Origin: Pholiota molesta
Taxonomy: Eukaryota; Basidiomycota; Agaricomycetes; Agaricales; Strophariaceae
Direction: 5' to 3'
DNA: 64,000 nucleotides
NCBI GenBank assembly: GCA_014925825.1
Contig: JACGCK010000011.1
Span: forward strand, 682,001 to 746,000
Shown here: positions 13,144 through 24,524 of the stretch, one piece after another
Position numbering within the stretch: the first letter of the stretch is position 1
Layout of the letters: every line of letters begins with the position of its first letter
Notes under the pieces: model-generated
Told to the model about the DNA's origin: nothing
What the model saw: the letters and a program-made list of their open reading frames with translations, nothing else
The model's database searches: none
Program-made: the position numbers and the translations under genes

Positions 13144-13953
13144 TTTTAAATCAAAGTGGGATGATGATAAAGCCGGGCCGGGAAGCCGTGTGCTTTGTCA
13201 TTGTTTCTTGGTCAAGCTCAAGACCTATGGCACCAGTATGGCACTGGTCCGTTCTTGAACTTCTTCTACTTACTCGCTGTGATGTACATACATCTGGCAG
13301 CCCTGTTGCTGTCAACTCCTCCTGTCTTCGACACCGACAGAGACCGATCCCAATGCCAACAAAGAGCTCTTCCTTGACCCTATGCTGGGAACCCACTTAG
13401 ACTGGCTATCTACATCGAGAAAAACGTGAAGACAAAGGCATCATCTCGCAACTCGGAGAACTTCTGCGATCATCTAGGATTGCAAGGCGGAATGGAGTAG
13501 GAATGCTGAACGTAAATTTACCTTGTTTCGTCCTGTGTGGCTATCTGGGCTATCGGGATTGTTGAAAGGCGCTTTTTTTTACAGTAACATGGTGCTACGG
13601 TCTCACCTGGTGATAGCGAGGGCCGCGAGGCCATACATTCTTGGTGAATATTGTTTCTAACCTTCAAAATCCATGAGGGCCAATGTCGTGGTCGTGAAAC
13701 AAATCCACTAATATGACATATCTGCCAATAGTTTATCCTCAAACCGTCCGGGCCAAAAATCTATGGGGGAAAATTGTGCTGGGTGCACAGTGGGTACGCG
13801 AATGTAGGAAGACGAACCAACTGCAGACTTTTGAGAGCAACCGCGCAGGGTGTACAGTGCCAGGAAACGAGACGTATGTCTGACATTTGCTTTCCTTTTG
13901 TATGTTCTCTAACTCTCGTCATCATTTGCAGTCTATACACAACTCCCAGACGG
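13144..13953 (+). pseudogene. Decayed partial copy of the Rap1-like BRCT gene
   Basis: This segment matches, with many small indels and substitutions, the first exons and introns of the Rap1-like gene at 29813-32612, which lies on the opposite strand. Matching landmarks in order are CTATGGCACCAGT (start codon region), CCCAATGCCAACAAAGAGCT, TGACCCTATGCTGGGA, GCTATCTACATCGAGAA, TGCGATCATCTAGG (inside the donor-side intron), CATACATTCTTGGTGA (exon end plus donor), AATCCATGAGGG and AAATCCACTAAT (inside the next intron), GGGGAAAATTGTGCT, GGGTACGCGAATG, and CAGGAAACGAGAC running into the following intron up to ACACAACTCCCAG. Single-base insertions and deletions, and a ~20 nt loss in the third exon, destroy the frame. 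Introns are retained, so this is a DNA-level duplication and not a retrocopy. Only about 0.85 kb was copied or survives. Confidence 0.88.
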
Positions 13954-15161
13954 AAATATTGAGTCCATACACCAGTATATCGTTACAGGCTCCCCATCCC
14001 TGGCCTCAATAGTGCGAAAAAATCCAAAGCCAAGTTAATCCATTTCCTGCTGTACATTGATTTGCGATGTGTACTGGGGGCTTACGCTTCCTGTGTGAGT
14101 TGCTGGTTAGTGCGATTATAACTATGTGCATATGATTACCCAAGAAGCTCATTCCGAGTTGGCCGCAGATGTTTATTTGGCCCATACTTCGTCGCGAAGT
14201 TTGAGGATTCGACGACCCGGAGATATATGGAGAGGTTGTTCACGACCTGCAGGACGACCCACCTTCACAGCAACAGCACTCATTTTTGGCACTCTATTGG
14301 TCGTCTTCCTCAATGCACCTTTCGCCTTTCTTGTGTTATTTTTGTTCTTCCTTCGCGAATTAGCGCCACGACTCCAGTAATAATTGTTCCAATTTCCATA
14401 TTTTTATATTTGGAGCCTATGTATGTCGAATCCTTGAAGCTTTACATGTGCACCAACTGATACCAATGGGCTGACTAGGTGTCATCTTGAATTTCGTCCT
14501 TGCAGTCATTGAACCTCACTAGTGTTGGTCCTCAAAGTCGATCCATACAGTTCTGAATACGATAATGCGGATTCAATACACTCAGTCATCCTAACTTTTC
14601 AAGCCTATCGATTTGTATCCTCGCTCGATTTCATTCAGACCACTTCAATCTCCTATCTCTGGAGGTTCTGCGCCCAGAACCTCTTTCGTGGTTCGCATCC
14701 GCGATACTACAATTTTGCCCGCTGGAAGTCTAGGAGATTTTACACACCCCACCATTAGTGGTAAGTGTTATATTTTGATTTTTCTTCGTTAGATCTGATT
14801 GACAAGGGGAAATTACTAGATCTAAATTCTCTGAACAAGCCTATAACTCCACCTACATTCGCAAGAAGATATACAATTTTCATAAAATTCGTGGACCTCG
14901 TCGCCCTACCGCATCCGTCTTCCTCGAATTCATCCCAATAGAATCTCCTTAGTTCCCAAGCGAAACGTCTCTCGAGCTTGCTCAAACCTCTAAATCCTAC
15001 CGACCTCAACATCAGTCGGGACACTTATGAATTACTACACTTCGGGAGCCGGCACTCGTTCATCGTCCATATATATTCTACTGAATGCGCACTGTCAAAT
15101 TCAAGAAGCTATACTCGTGTCTGTAACTGTTCCAAACAAAGACCTAATACCTATGCAACAT
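13954..15161. other. Intergenic region downstream of the NLR gene
   Basis: I see no supported gene. A plus-strand frame at 14126-14380 would encode a hydrophobic C-terminal stretch, and a minus-strand frame at 14755-15024 is Arg/Leu-rich. Neither has a family match or convincing splice context. Confidence 0.45.
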
Positions 15162-18100
15162 TTACTCGCCCCTTTTCTCGAGCAACAACTTCATGATTCC
15201 CTCGCGTCCTGCAACTGACGCCGCCTGGAGTGCAGTACCATACCGTCCTCCCTGTGCATTTGCATCTGCCCCATTGTCTAGCAGCAGCCCCACAATCGCC
15301 TCGGATCCTCGATATGATGCTGCCTGGAGCGCATTTCCGTAGAATCCACCACGTGCATTTATACCTGCTCCCTTATCCAGCAACAATTTCACGATTTCCT
15401 CATGTCCTCCATCTGATGCCGCATAGAGTGCGTTGCCATCGACTCCTAACTGTACATCCACATCCGCCTTCTTCTCCAGTAACAGCTTCACAATTGCCTC
15501 ATGACCTTGGTATGACGCTGCCCAGAGAGCGTTGCTGCATTCTCCTCCTTGCACATTCACATTTGCCCCGTGTTCCAGCAGCAGCATCACTCCTTCCACG
15601 TAACCTTTATATGATGCCGCCTGAAGTGCATTGCCAAAGCGCCCCCCTTCCACATCAACATTTGCTCCCTTCTCCAGTAGGATCCACATCACGTCAAAGC
15701 ACCCTCGATATGACGCGGCCTGGAGGGCACTACCGTAGAGTCCTCCTTGTGCGTTCACATTTGCTCCGTTTCCAAGCAGCAGCTTCACGATTGCATTGTG
15801 TCCTCCATATGATGCCGCGTAGAGTGCATTGCCGTCGTCTCCTCTTTGTGCATTCACACTTGCCCCGTTCTCAAGCAGCAGCTGCACAGTTGCCTCATCG
15901 CCTTTAGATGATGCCGCATACAGTGCATTATCATTGCCTTCTCCACGTGTGTCGACGTCTGCCCTGTTCTCCAGCAACAGTCTTATGGCCGCCTCGTGAC
16001 CTTGAGACGATGCTGCATTGAGTGCATTGCCATAGAGTCCGCCCTGCAGATTCACATTTGCCCCTTTCTTCAGTAATATCTGCATCACGTCGTAGTATCC
16101 TCGATATGACGCCGCTTGGAGGGCATTACCGCAGGGTCCACCTTGCGCATTTACATCTGCTCCCTTCTCCAGTAGCAATGCCACAGTTGCATAGTGTCCT
16201 TCATATGATGCTGTGTAGAGTGCGTTGCCATTGTCTCCTCTCTGCAGATTTGGATCTGCCCCATTCTCAAGAAGCAGCATCACGATTGCATTGTGACCTC
16301 CGTGCGATGCCGCGTAGAGGGCGTTGTCGATGTCTTTCTGTGCATTTACATTTGCCATGTTTTCGAGCAGTAGCTTCACGGTTGCCTCATCCCCTGTGAA
16401 TGATGCTGCGTAGAGTACATTTTCTTCGCCTTCTCCATGTGCATTATCCGCCCTATTCTCCCTCATCGGCATTACAATTGCCTCGGAGTCTTGACCCGTA
16501 TAGAGTACGTTGTCATTGCCATTGCCATGTATAGTCACTTTTGCCGCATTCTCCGAGTCCAGCAACAGCTTCACAATTGAAATATGTGATTTGTTCGATG
16601 CTGCCTGGAGTGCAGTGCCATAATATCCTCCCGGCGCATTCACAATTGCCCCCTTCTCTAGCAGCAGCTTCACAACTGCGATATGACCAGCATATGATGC
16701 CACATAGAGCGGGCTGCCATTGTCTCCTTGTCGTCCTTCTATATCTGCCCCGTTCTCGAGCAACAGCTTCACCACTGCAGCATGACCATTGAGCGATGCT
16801 TTGTAGAGTCCACTGCCATAGTAGAATCCTGCTTGCATGTTCACATCAGCACCCTTCTCGAGCAGCAGCTTCACAATGGTCTCGAATCCTCGCTCTGACG
16901 CCTCCTGGAGTGCACCATTATGGTCTTTGCAAGCTTCCTCCTGCCCATTTACGTCTGCTCCTTTCTCTAGTAGCAACTTCACACATGTCTCGTGTCCTTT
17001 CTGTGACGCTACCCGAAGTGCATTGTTGATGTGTCTTACTGCTCCCTCCTGTAGCAGCAACTTTACAACCGCCGTATGACCATTATATGTTGCTTCGTAG
17101 AGTGCATCCCTGTGGAAATCCTCCAGCCCATTCACATCTGCCCCCTTCTCAAGCAGCAGCCTCGCGATCCCCTCATATCCTGCCCTTGACGCCGCTGCGA
17201 GTGCATAGTCGATGTATATTACCGCTCCCTTTGCAAGCAGCAGCTTCACAATTCCTTCATGACCTTCGGATGATGCTGCATAGAGTGCATTGCCTATGCC
17301 ATTCTCATCTGATACCCCCTTCTCTAGGAGGTGTTGTGATACTCGTTGCAGGCCAGCCAGTGCAGCATGGTACAGAGGTTCTGTGCTGCTAGCACGTTGT
17401 TCTAACATACTTCGAATATCACTCCGCCGAAATTCCACAATTTGTCTCCAATTGTAAAATGCATGCCCAGGTGCGAGTAAGCTCTGAGCCAGTGTCAATG
17501 TAAGGGATGAGTCGGAGTTGTCAATGTCACCAGATCGTGCATGGAATATCCATTCATTTGCGGCATAAAGTGTAAGGGGGAAATCGGACATGATCGCATC
17601 CCAATCTAGCGGCAGTGAGTAATCATGATATATTGGCGCTGTCAATTCTGAATTGCAGGCGTTAACAGCCTGCGTCGATTCCAAATTAGGAACTGTAGAG
17701 GATGGGTAGATTGCATCCCAAAACCAGTATAGCGAGTCAAATGCATCGAATTGCAGAATGTAGGCCAAGCAGGTCTGAGAGATCAAGGAGTGGGAGAGTT
17801 TGTCGGTCAAGTGAAAACTCGACAAGGCCACCACATCGCTTGTACGGAGGTGGTCGGAAACAAGGTACTCTTTGATGGAAAAGTGGGCTAATTTAATCTC
17901 TCCTAACATACTTTCAGCAAAGAAGTGTTGAACGCAATATAATAAATCATACCTTCAGATTCAGAGATGAGACCTGAACATTTCTCCAGAACATCCCGCT
18001 TATCCCAATACCGACGCAATCGTACATATCGTGGTCCGTTTTCCGTGTCAAGGTCCACGACGATAGCTTCAGCAATTTCGGCAAGTGCCATTGGACGAGT

Positions 18101-20684
18101 AGAGAACGACAGCCACATTAGGAATGTCTTGGTATCGTTGCGATCGGTCTGTGCGTCGAACTTCAACAAGATTTGGTCGTATGCTTCATTCAACCCCTTG
18201 GGTAGATTGCCCAGCTGCTTCTTTACTGAATCTTCGTTTGAACATTTTTTCAACTCCGTAAGCTGTAAGGCAACCCAGCGAAACCTAATTATATGTTTAA
18301 GGGACAATCTCACAACATGTGAAATGGTAGAACAAGACATACATTCCGTTGGCGCGCGTCGTCAGTGTCGATTTTATGATTTCTCGCATTCCTTCATTCC
18401 ATTTCTTCACCAGAGAAAGCTGCTGCTCGAGATAAATTGTAATATCGGGAGTTATTTCTGTTGCCAAGTCCACACAGTCTGGGTCGAGTGGTTGGAGAAT
18501 GTCGGTAATGTCGCGTTCCGGTCGACTCGCGACTACCATATGCAGATTGCCTATTTTGCGTGAGATTATCTGTTCAATCCATTGTAATGTCTTCTCGCGT
18601 TCGGTGCATTCATCGAGGGAATCGATGATAACGTATGTCGAAGGCAGTCCATCGATGATACGGTGAAGCGTGTCCTGGAGAGATCTGCTAGAAGGTTGCT
18701 GCTCGCCATGACCATACAGCTTCACCAAGGCAGCAGGTATACCATCGCATTGGCGAGAGAGTTGCAAAATGAGGGATCGGAGGAGCTTATCGTGTAATTG
18801 TAACTCTTTCTGCGAATCCCTCCCATCAAAAAAGAAATATGCATGCGCAACAGATGCATTCTTCTTCTGAAGTTCGATGATCTTTTCAATGATGGAGGAG
18901 CTAAGATGATGCATACGTGTCGGTTTCTATTTGATTAACATACAGAGATTCAAAACTTACCATAAGATAGTTTTTCCACACCCCGCTGTGTTATCGTATT
19001 ATCATTTAATATCAGAGATTTCACAAACTATATTACGGAGCTCACCAGTTCCTTTGATCCAGAGTAAGTCACCGGGCGTTTCCTGTAATTCACGGAACCG
19101 CATCCCATCTAGAAACCATGAAGATGTATTTCTCTGCTGCTTCTCGCGCGCTTCATTGTAGTTCTTGGAACTGTCAGGTGCGGAAAGCCATCGATAAAAT
19201 TTCTCGGCTGCATTATGCAAACGGTTACTCAAAATTATCAAACACAATCGAAACTCGTGAATACCTACCTAGCTGGTCATCCTTAATTGTCTCCAAAGTG
19301 CGTTGAATCTTGGTGTCTACAATCCTCGTGACTAGTCTGCGAGAAATAGTAACTGTGGCTAGGACACATACCGATCTCTTCTATGGCGGCTTCTATTCTG
19401 GTCCCTTGATGATTCATGTTGATAATCCCTCTGGTAATAAATTGTTTTCGCAATTTTTCGAAAGATGTATGACATTGTGCAATAGAAGATTTCATATCAT
19501 CCGATATCTGAGTCTTCAAAGTTCGACCTAAATGAGGAATTAGTTTATGATTCAATAAATGAGGGCATTGGAATCTAACTTACCTATGAGCGGTAATTTT
19601 GTATACTCATGAATGAGTGATGCGGCCTTCAGCGATGCCCGGCCGGTCTCCTCGATCACATTGGTCGTGCCTTTGATAACGAGCAGGTCCGGATACTCCT
19701 TGGCAATACCTAGCATTTCCCGCAAGCTCTCGGCCAACTCTCGAATGCTATCGTCCAAGAGCTCTACTTGTTGAACAGCCTAATTGGGTGATATATCATA
19801 TTCGTATTTATAGCGTTGAACTGAATCACTCACTGCGTACGCAGAGTACATAATGGACCAGGAAGCCTTCAAAATAGGATGGGCCTGACCATTGAACGTT
19901 AGCAGTCATTACAACGAGGAATAAGAAAGGAGGTATGAAAAACATACATCACCAACAATATCCATAATGTTTTTGGTCAATTGCAATACCCTACCGAGGG
20001 CTAAAATACTAGAAGGCACCCCGGTATTGTCGAGGCGAAAAACATTGGCGTCAACCGTTTTCATGAGGTTGTTAAAATTGTCTTCTGAATCAGGCCCGGA
20101 AACAAGAGATAAGTTGATCTTTATCTGAGGTGCGACCGTTGCAGTGCTGGATTTATCCTTAGCTTGAAAATCAATAGTTGCATCTACATGGTAAGCGTAA
20201 ACGAGTTGAACGGACAAGAATTTCAGGTGGAAACAAATGCACTGACCAGTTTCTAGTAACTCAGTGACCTTCGCAGTGTGCTCTCCGACTAAATGCTTGA
20301 TAATTCGGGTTCTGCCTTCGCGGTAGATCATGATCTTGATTATCGACGAGGGTTGGAACCAGCTAATGATAACATATCAGTAGTTGAAGATGGCTCTGAT
20401 ATACAAATCAACCACAATGCACACTCACAACTGACGGCCCTCTTGCCATTCCCATCGAGGCGCAGGAACCGCGGGCTTCTTCACCGACTTCGCTACTTCC
20501 TTGTCATCTACATAGACAACCGCAAAGTGGTCTGGTCGTTTACTCGAGCTCTGCTCAAGATTGCCCACGACATCAATACCTAGTAATATGGTCGGTATGA
20601 ATAATGGGCCGTTGTTAGAAGAGTTTGCTTACCCGCTAAATGTGCACAAATCGGTACTACAGATGGTCGCTTGTCGTTGTCCAT
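15162..20684 (-). CDS. NLR-like receptor: C2-like + NACHT NTPase + ankyrin repeats
   Basis: This is a STAND NTPase of about 1650 residues with more than ten short introns. The start at 20684 is MDNDKRPSV. Residues ~18-120 look like a C2 fold, with RWEWQEGRQ then LWFQPSSIIKIMIYREGR. A helical region follows (IRELAESLREMLGIAKEYPDL). The NACHT domain has Walker A GCGKT, carried on a 25-nt exon (18961-18985), Walker B-type YVIIDSLDEC and sensor-like VVASRPERD. After NACHT come FLMWLSFSTRPMALAEIAEA and LAHFSIKEYLVSDHL, both typical of fungal NACHT proteins. The C-terminus is about 22 ankyrin repeats ending LLLEKRGE at 15162. Such proteins are thought to sense non-self or damage signals through the repeats and signal through the N-terminus. 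The C2-like part suggests membrane association. The ligand and outcome are unknown. Confidence 0.9.
15165..17390 (-). repeat. Ankyrin repeat array (about 22 units, ~99 nt each)
   Basis: Each unit follows the pattern GNALYAAS-GH-AIVKLLLEKGADVNAQ-G. Most are 33 residues. Unit 9 (around 16430-16540) is degenerate and has lost its LLL helix. Units near 16030-16540 and 15640-16030 share the same order of variant signatures (GDEATV, then GHNAIV, then the DVM-ILL type), which points to block duplication of several repeats at once. A weaker unit (EPLYHAALAGLQRVSQHLLEKG) precedes the array. Confidence 0.9.
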
Positions 20685-21036
20685 GTAATGAAAAAGAACA
20701 ATTTCCTTGAGCGTTTTGATTTGAGTGTATCTGCTGGACACAGCTGGACACAGCCCTTCCTCGTGATGTTTTGACGTGCAGTATTATTGGTTATGGGCCA
20801 TCATCTTGTTCACATCAGTAGTAGTACTGCTCAGTGTTCCTTCGCACACATTCGCTCAATGAGAATCTCATGGCACGTGTAATCAACGCGGACCTTGGTC
20901 CCGCTGACGAGGCTCAGCCTTTCAATAAGTAAGCTGATAGGACAAAAGTTGTGAATATTTCCAAGGTGTTCATATATCTTGAATTTAAGAATACAGCGGC
21001 ACGGACCCTGAAGAGAACTTCAACTTCCTACTAAAT
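20685..21036. other. Intergenic, 5' flank of the NLR gene
   Basis: This lies between the NLR start and the stop of the dioxygenase-like gene. A CTGGACACAG motif occurs twice in tandem near 20734-20754. I see no gene. Confidence 0.5.
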
Positions 21037-22585
21037 TTAGTTGACCACAACTTCTCCGGATTCAGATGAGAATATGCGAGGAAATGGCATTTCCTTCGTA
21101 GGCTGGAGCCAATTCTTCTCGTCGTATTTGGCGTACGGCGGGGACTCGATCATGTGGAAGGTGTATGCAAATCGGGTATGGGGGCTTGTATTGCGCTCCG
21201 ACTTGTGCAACACCGAACCATGAATGAGAACCAGATCGCCTGAAAGGTATCGGCCAAGATTCAGTACCAAGAAATACAAGAACCAGACGGGCAATATCAC
21301 ACCTGGGTTACAAGTCTCAAGAATATATTCGCCCTTCGGCCTTTGAGCTAGTTCTTCTTCGACTGAGGCGGGAATGAGTCGTTCGAAACCCGTTCCTTTG
21401 TTCTCTCCGAGCCTCACAAACCGATTTGTAATCGGGTGATTGAGGTGAGATCCTGGCAGGAAAGAAAGGGCCCCATTGGTCGCTGTGCAACGCTCTAGCG
21501 CAATCCAAAAACCAAGGGCAGAGGGTGGATCGGTATACTATACGCGCTGGGATCAGCAAACAAGGCAGTGTGAAGACAGTTTGTTAAGACGCTCACCAGG
21601 AAAGTGCTGTATTTAGATGGGGACAATTCAGAAAGGAAATAAACCTTCTAGGGGCCAGAAAGGACACACGAATCGTTATGCTCGGGAACTGTAGTAAATG
21701 TGTCCTGTCAGATTGATACAAAACCAAAATCTTACACATAGACAAACGAACCTTCTCCCCCAATGTGCGTTTGCTTCGTGATAACCATAGATTGGAGTGC
21801 TATCCATACGCACATCGTCAAAATCCGAACGATTCAAGCGGCAATAAAAAGGTAGCCATACCCACCGGGTCCTTGTGGAATTTCAAGTCCTTCACCAACG
21901 CCCTTAATCGTTCATTCTCCAATGTAACCTTGTGAAAGACTGGTTCCAATTCATGTAGAGCTATCCTCATATTCATGATAACGGTCAATGGGAGCTGCAG
22001 GTACGCGGTAACTATGATTAACTCACCATGCCCGATCTTGTTGACGGATTTCTGCTTCTCCCTGATAAGCTTCCCTTCCGAGTCTACGGCATCTTCCTCC
22101 AGAAAATATCGGCTGAGAAGGAAGAAAGGTCAATATCCATGTTTAGGTGAAGACCCCTCAGTGCATACATCTTATCTCCCGAGGTCAAGAAGTAGTCGTC
22201 GCCAACGTGATTTTTATCACTTGTTGTGAATTTGGTCTAGAAATGGCCAACAAACCATGAGACTGGTTCCTTCGTATTTAGGGAAGCATATAATTACGAA
22301 AGGGTGTTCTTCGATGTTGAACTCGTCTAAAAGCTGTTTAGAGCGCTTTAGGAGTGCTTCGGTGTCTTCAGAGGATAAGAAATTGGGAATGACGAGATAT
22401 CTTTGCATATATATTTGAGCCACCAAAATAAGGAAGTTAGAAAGTCCATTGCGTACCCGTCCGCGTAAAACTACAACAGACATTCATGTCAGTCATCATT
22501 TGGTACGTATGGCGTTGGAATTCCATGTTCCATTGGCCGGGCTGACCTTGTCGATTTGGGCTTGTGTTAAGAAGTTTAGACCCAT
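21037..22585 (-). CDS. Phytanoyl-CoA dioxygenase-like (PhyH/PHYHD1 type)
   Basis: This is an Fe(II)/2-oxoglutarate-dependent dioxygenase of the PhyH family. The start at 22585 reads MGLNFLTQAQIDK and joins by short introns to FYADG, then YLVIPNFLSSEDTEALLKRS, the usual N-terminus. The double-stranded beta-helix metal site is visible as HND in VPEHNDSTFLYTDPPSA, with the distal His in LVLIHGSVLHKSERN and the 2-oxoglutarate-binding Arg in SPHTRFAYTFH. The first intron joins EEHPF to TKFTTSDKNH in frame. The last exon ends at 21037. It resembles PHYHD1-like members more than peroxisomal phytanoyl-CoA hydroxylase, because I see no clear peroxisomal signal (the C-terminus is EVVVN). The substrate is unknown; such enzymes also occur in secondary metabolism. 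Confidence 0.88.
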
Positions 22586-22896
22586 AGTGACTTCTAAGTC
22601 AAGTATTTAGAGAGTTGGCGAAAAGTGTTTCAGGGTAAGGTGTCCAAGAAGTGGATGTAGTTGAAGGATAACCGTTGTTTGACCGTTGTGTCAAGATGAA
22701 TGTTAGTGATAGAGCGGAGACGGAAAACATCGCGCCGGTAGTGTGGTGGTTTATCAGATAAGATCTCAGGGGTTAACGAATATACGAGACGGGCTTTCAC
22801 AATAAGTACAAGCCGAATCTTTAACCTTCTGATAACCAAGATCTGAGAGAATAAAATTGCCTTAGAAATTGTCCATGAAGTATAGATTATACAAAA
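22586..22896. other. Short intergenic region
   Basis: This is the 5' flank of the dioxygenase-like gene and the 3' flank of the BTB gene. I see nothing else in it. Confidence 0.5.
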
Positions 22897-24094
22897 TTAT
22901 GGCCACGATGGTACATTTGTTATCCCAAACCAAGCCGGCATCTTATGCCACATCTCCTCCCTTGCTGCATCTACCGACGCCGTAAACTCAATCCTGCAAG
23001 GCTCGCATGCCCTATGCAGAAGATTCAGCCTCCCACTCGCCGAATCGCTTCTTGTCTGCATCAGATCCGCGTCCATAATAGCAAACAGCGGGTCCGAGCT
23101 TCGATGGAACACGACCCCATTCACATCGCGCAGGATCTCGAACGTCGTTGCCTCGAATGTCGCCTGGCAGACGCGCTTGCGGAAGGGATCTGGGTCGTTG
23201 CGGTACACGCATGTCGGAGAGACATCACGGCCCTCGAGCTCGTTCACGACGAAGGTGGATAAGAAGCGAGAGGCGTGCTCGCGGCCGCGGAGGGTGTTCA
23301 TTAGGTCGTCGTCGGAGAGGACATGCACCTCGGAGCGGTCAGAATGCCCTGGTGCGAGGTAACCCGTAGCGATTTCGCTAGCGGCACAGCGAGAGAGGTC
23401 GTAGAATGCTGAAGGAAGAAGTTCTATCGTTCCTGTCTCTCGAGCGAGATTTATGACGAGACTGCGAAGTGTTATACATTGGAAAGTGGTAAACAGATAT
23501 AGGAGAAGGAACAAACATTGGATGAGGGTAAATCGAGCGCGGTTTATAGACACCAGTAGCGTCTGTAGCGTCAGCTTCTCTAAATTCCCAGGCAGAAAGC
23601 GTCTTCGGCCATACTGCAGACATTCCACGAACGACGTCCTTTCGAATATGTTCGGCGGAGTACTTAGTCGACAGCCTGAGCAATGAAGCAACCGTTTCAA
23701 AGTCCTGAGCATCGTGCTTAATCCCAGAGCTAATGGGGAAGCGCATCAGACAAGAACTTTCATGCAATTCATAGACCCGTCCGACTTACACCCCATCATA
23801 CAAGGCCAATAGAAAGCGAAATAGGTCCTTAGGATTGTCGTCGAGCTCCAGAACGGGGTTGCCCTCTATCAGGCGGGCTTGTCTATCCTCAGCTTCGAGC
23901 ACCTTGACTGCGTCGGAAAGTGGGACGGAGTGCCGACAGATTAAGCCCTTGTGTACATTGAAGTAGAACGCGCCAGCAACCAGCGCGATGTTGCCATCGC
24001 TAAACCAGAGATCCGGATGGCGAGAAGGTAACGGTGGCACGAATTCAAATTTGACAGGACTTTCTGCATGTCTGTTGGTGCTGAAGTCGTCCAT
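22897..24094 (-). CDS. BTB/POZ-domain protein
   Basis: The start at 24094 is MDDFSTNRHAESP. The BTB-like text is DLWFSDGNIALVAGAFYFNVHKGLICRHS, then ELDDNPKDLFRFLLALYDGV, the standard core of the large mushroom BTB family. Intron 1 joins DG-V to SGIKHDAQDFETVASLLRLSTKY. Intron 2 follows YKPRSIYPHP and joins to LVINLARETGTIELLPSAFYDL. The C-terminal ~170 residues are family-typical, with Cys/His pairs (LLHRACEPC) but no named domain. The stop is at 22897. These proteins may serve as adaptors, possibly for Cul3 ligases; that role is inferred from the fold. It is divergently paired with the caprin-like gene, about 430 nt apart. Confidence 0.85.
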
Positions 24095-24524
24095 GTGAAG
24101 CCCAAGATAGAAAGGCGTTTATAAGAATGAGAGTTCAGATTGAAAAGCCAGAACTCATTGAAGCTTCGTTTGCCAGTAGCAAGAGGCTGACCAAATATTT
24201 CCGCAGTCTGCGTCAGAATTGCAAGCAAGATTTGATAGACGCCTGGTTCGCAAATAGAAAGAATCTTTCTGCTAATTACTCCATTCTTGAGGCAGAAATA
24301 TTTCTTCTACCCTGAGGAATCCGGATATTAGAGTTCGCGTGAGCATGGAGTCGAGTCCCTTCAAGGATGTAGGCCGCCATTTGTTCGACGTCGGAAGAAC
24401 CGGAGAAGGTCGTGGTGGTTAGGAAAGAGGCTTCTGAGGCGGGTGCGTGAGAAATAACGCGTCGCTTTTTTTTGCTCTCAACCAACCCCACCAGCTCATC
24501 ACCCCATACTTCGTCTTTCTCAAA
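24095..24524. promoter_or_regulatory. Shared divergent 5' region (BTB / caprin-like)
   Basis: The two start codons face away from each other across 430 nt, so any promoter elements are here. A plus-strand open frame at 24127-24315 lies entirely in this region and has no family resemblance. No sharp TATA motif is obvious. Confidence 0.4.

Noticed and set aside
13144..13953. Possibility that the Rap1-like copy is a retrocopy or an intact small gene
   Set aside because: Introns are retained and the frame is broken several times, so it is a decayed DNA duplicate.
14126..14380. Small membrane protein frame
   Set aside because: The hydrophobic stretch comes from T-rich DNA. There is no family match or splice support.
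15230..17392. Series of long plus-strand open frames rich in His, Leu and Pro
   Set aside because: They are the antisense of the ankyrin repeats. Their periodicity follows the 99-nt repeat, so they are shadows.
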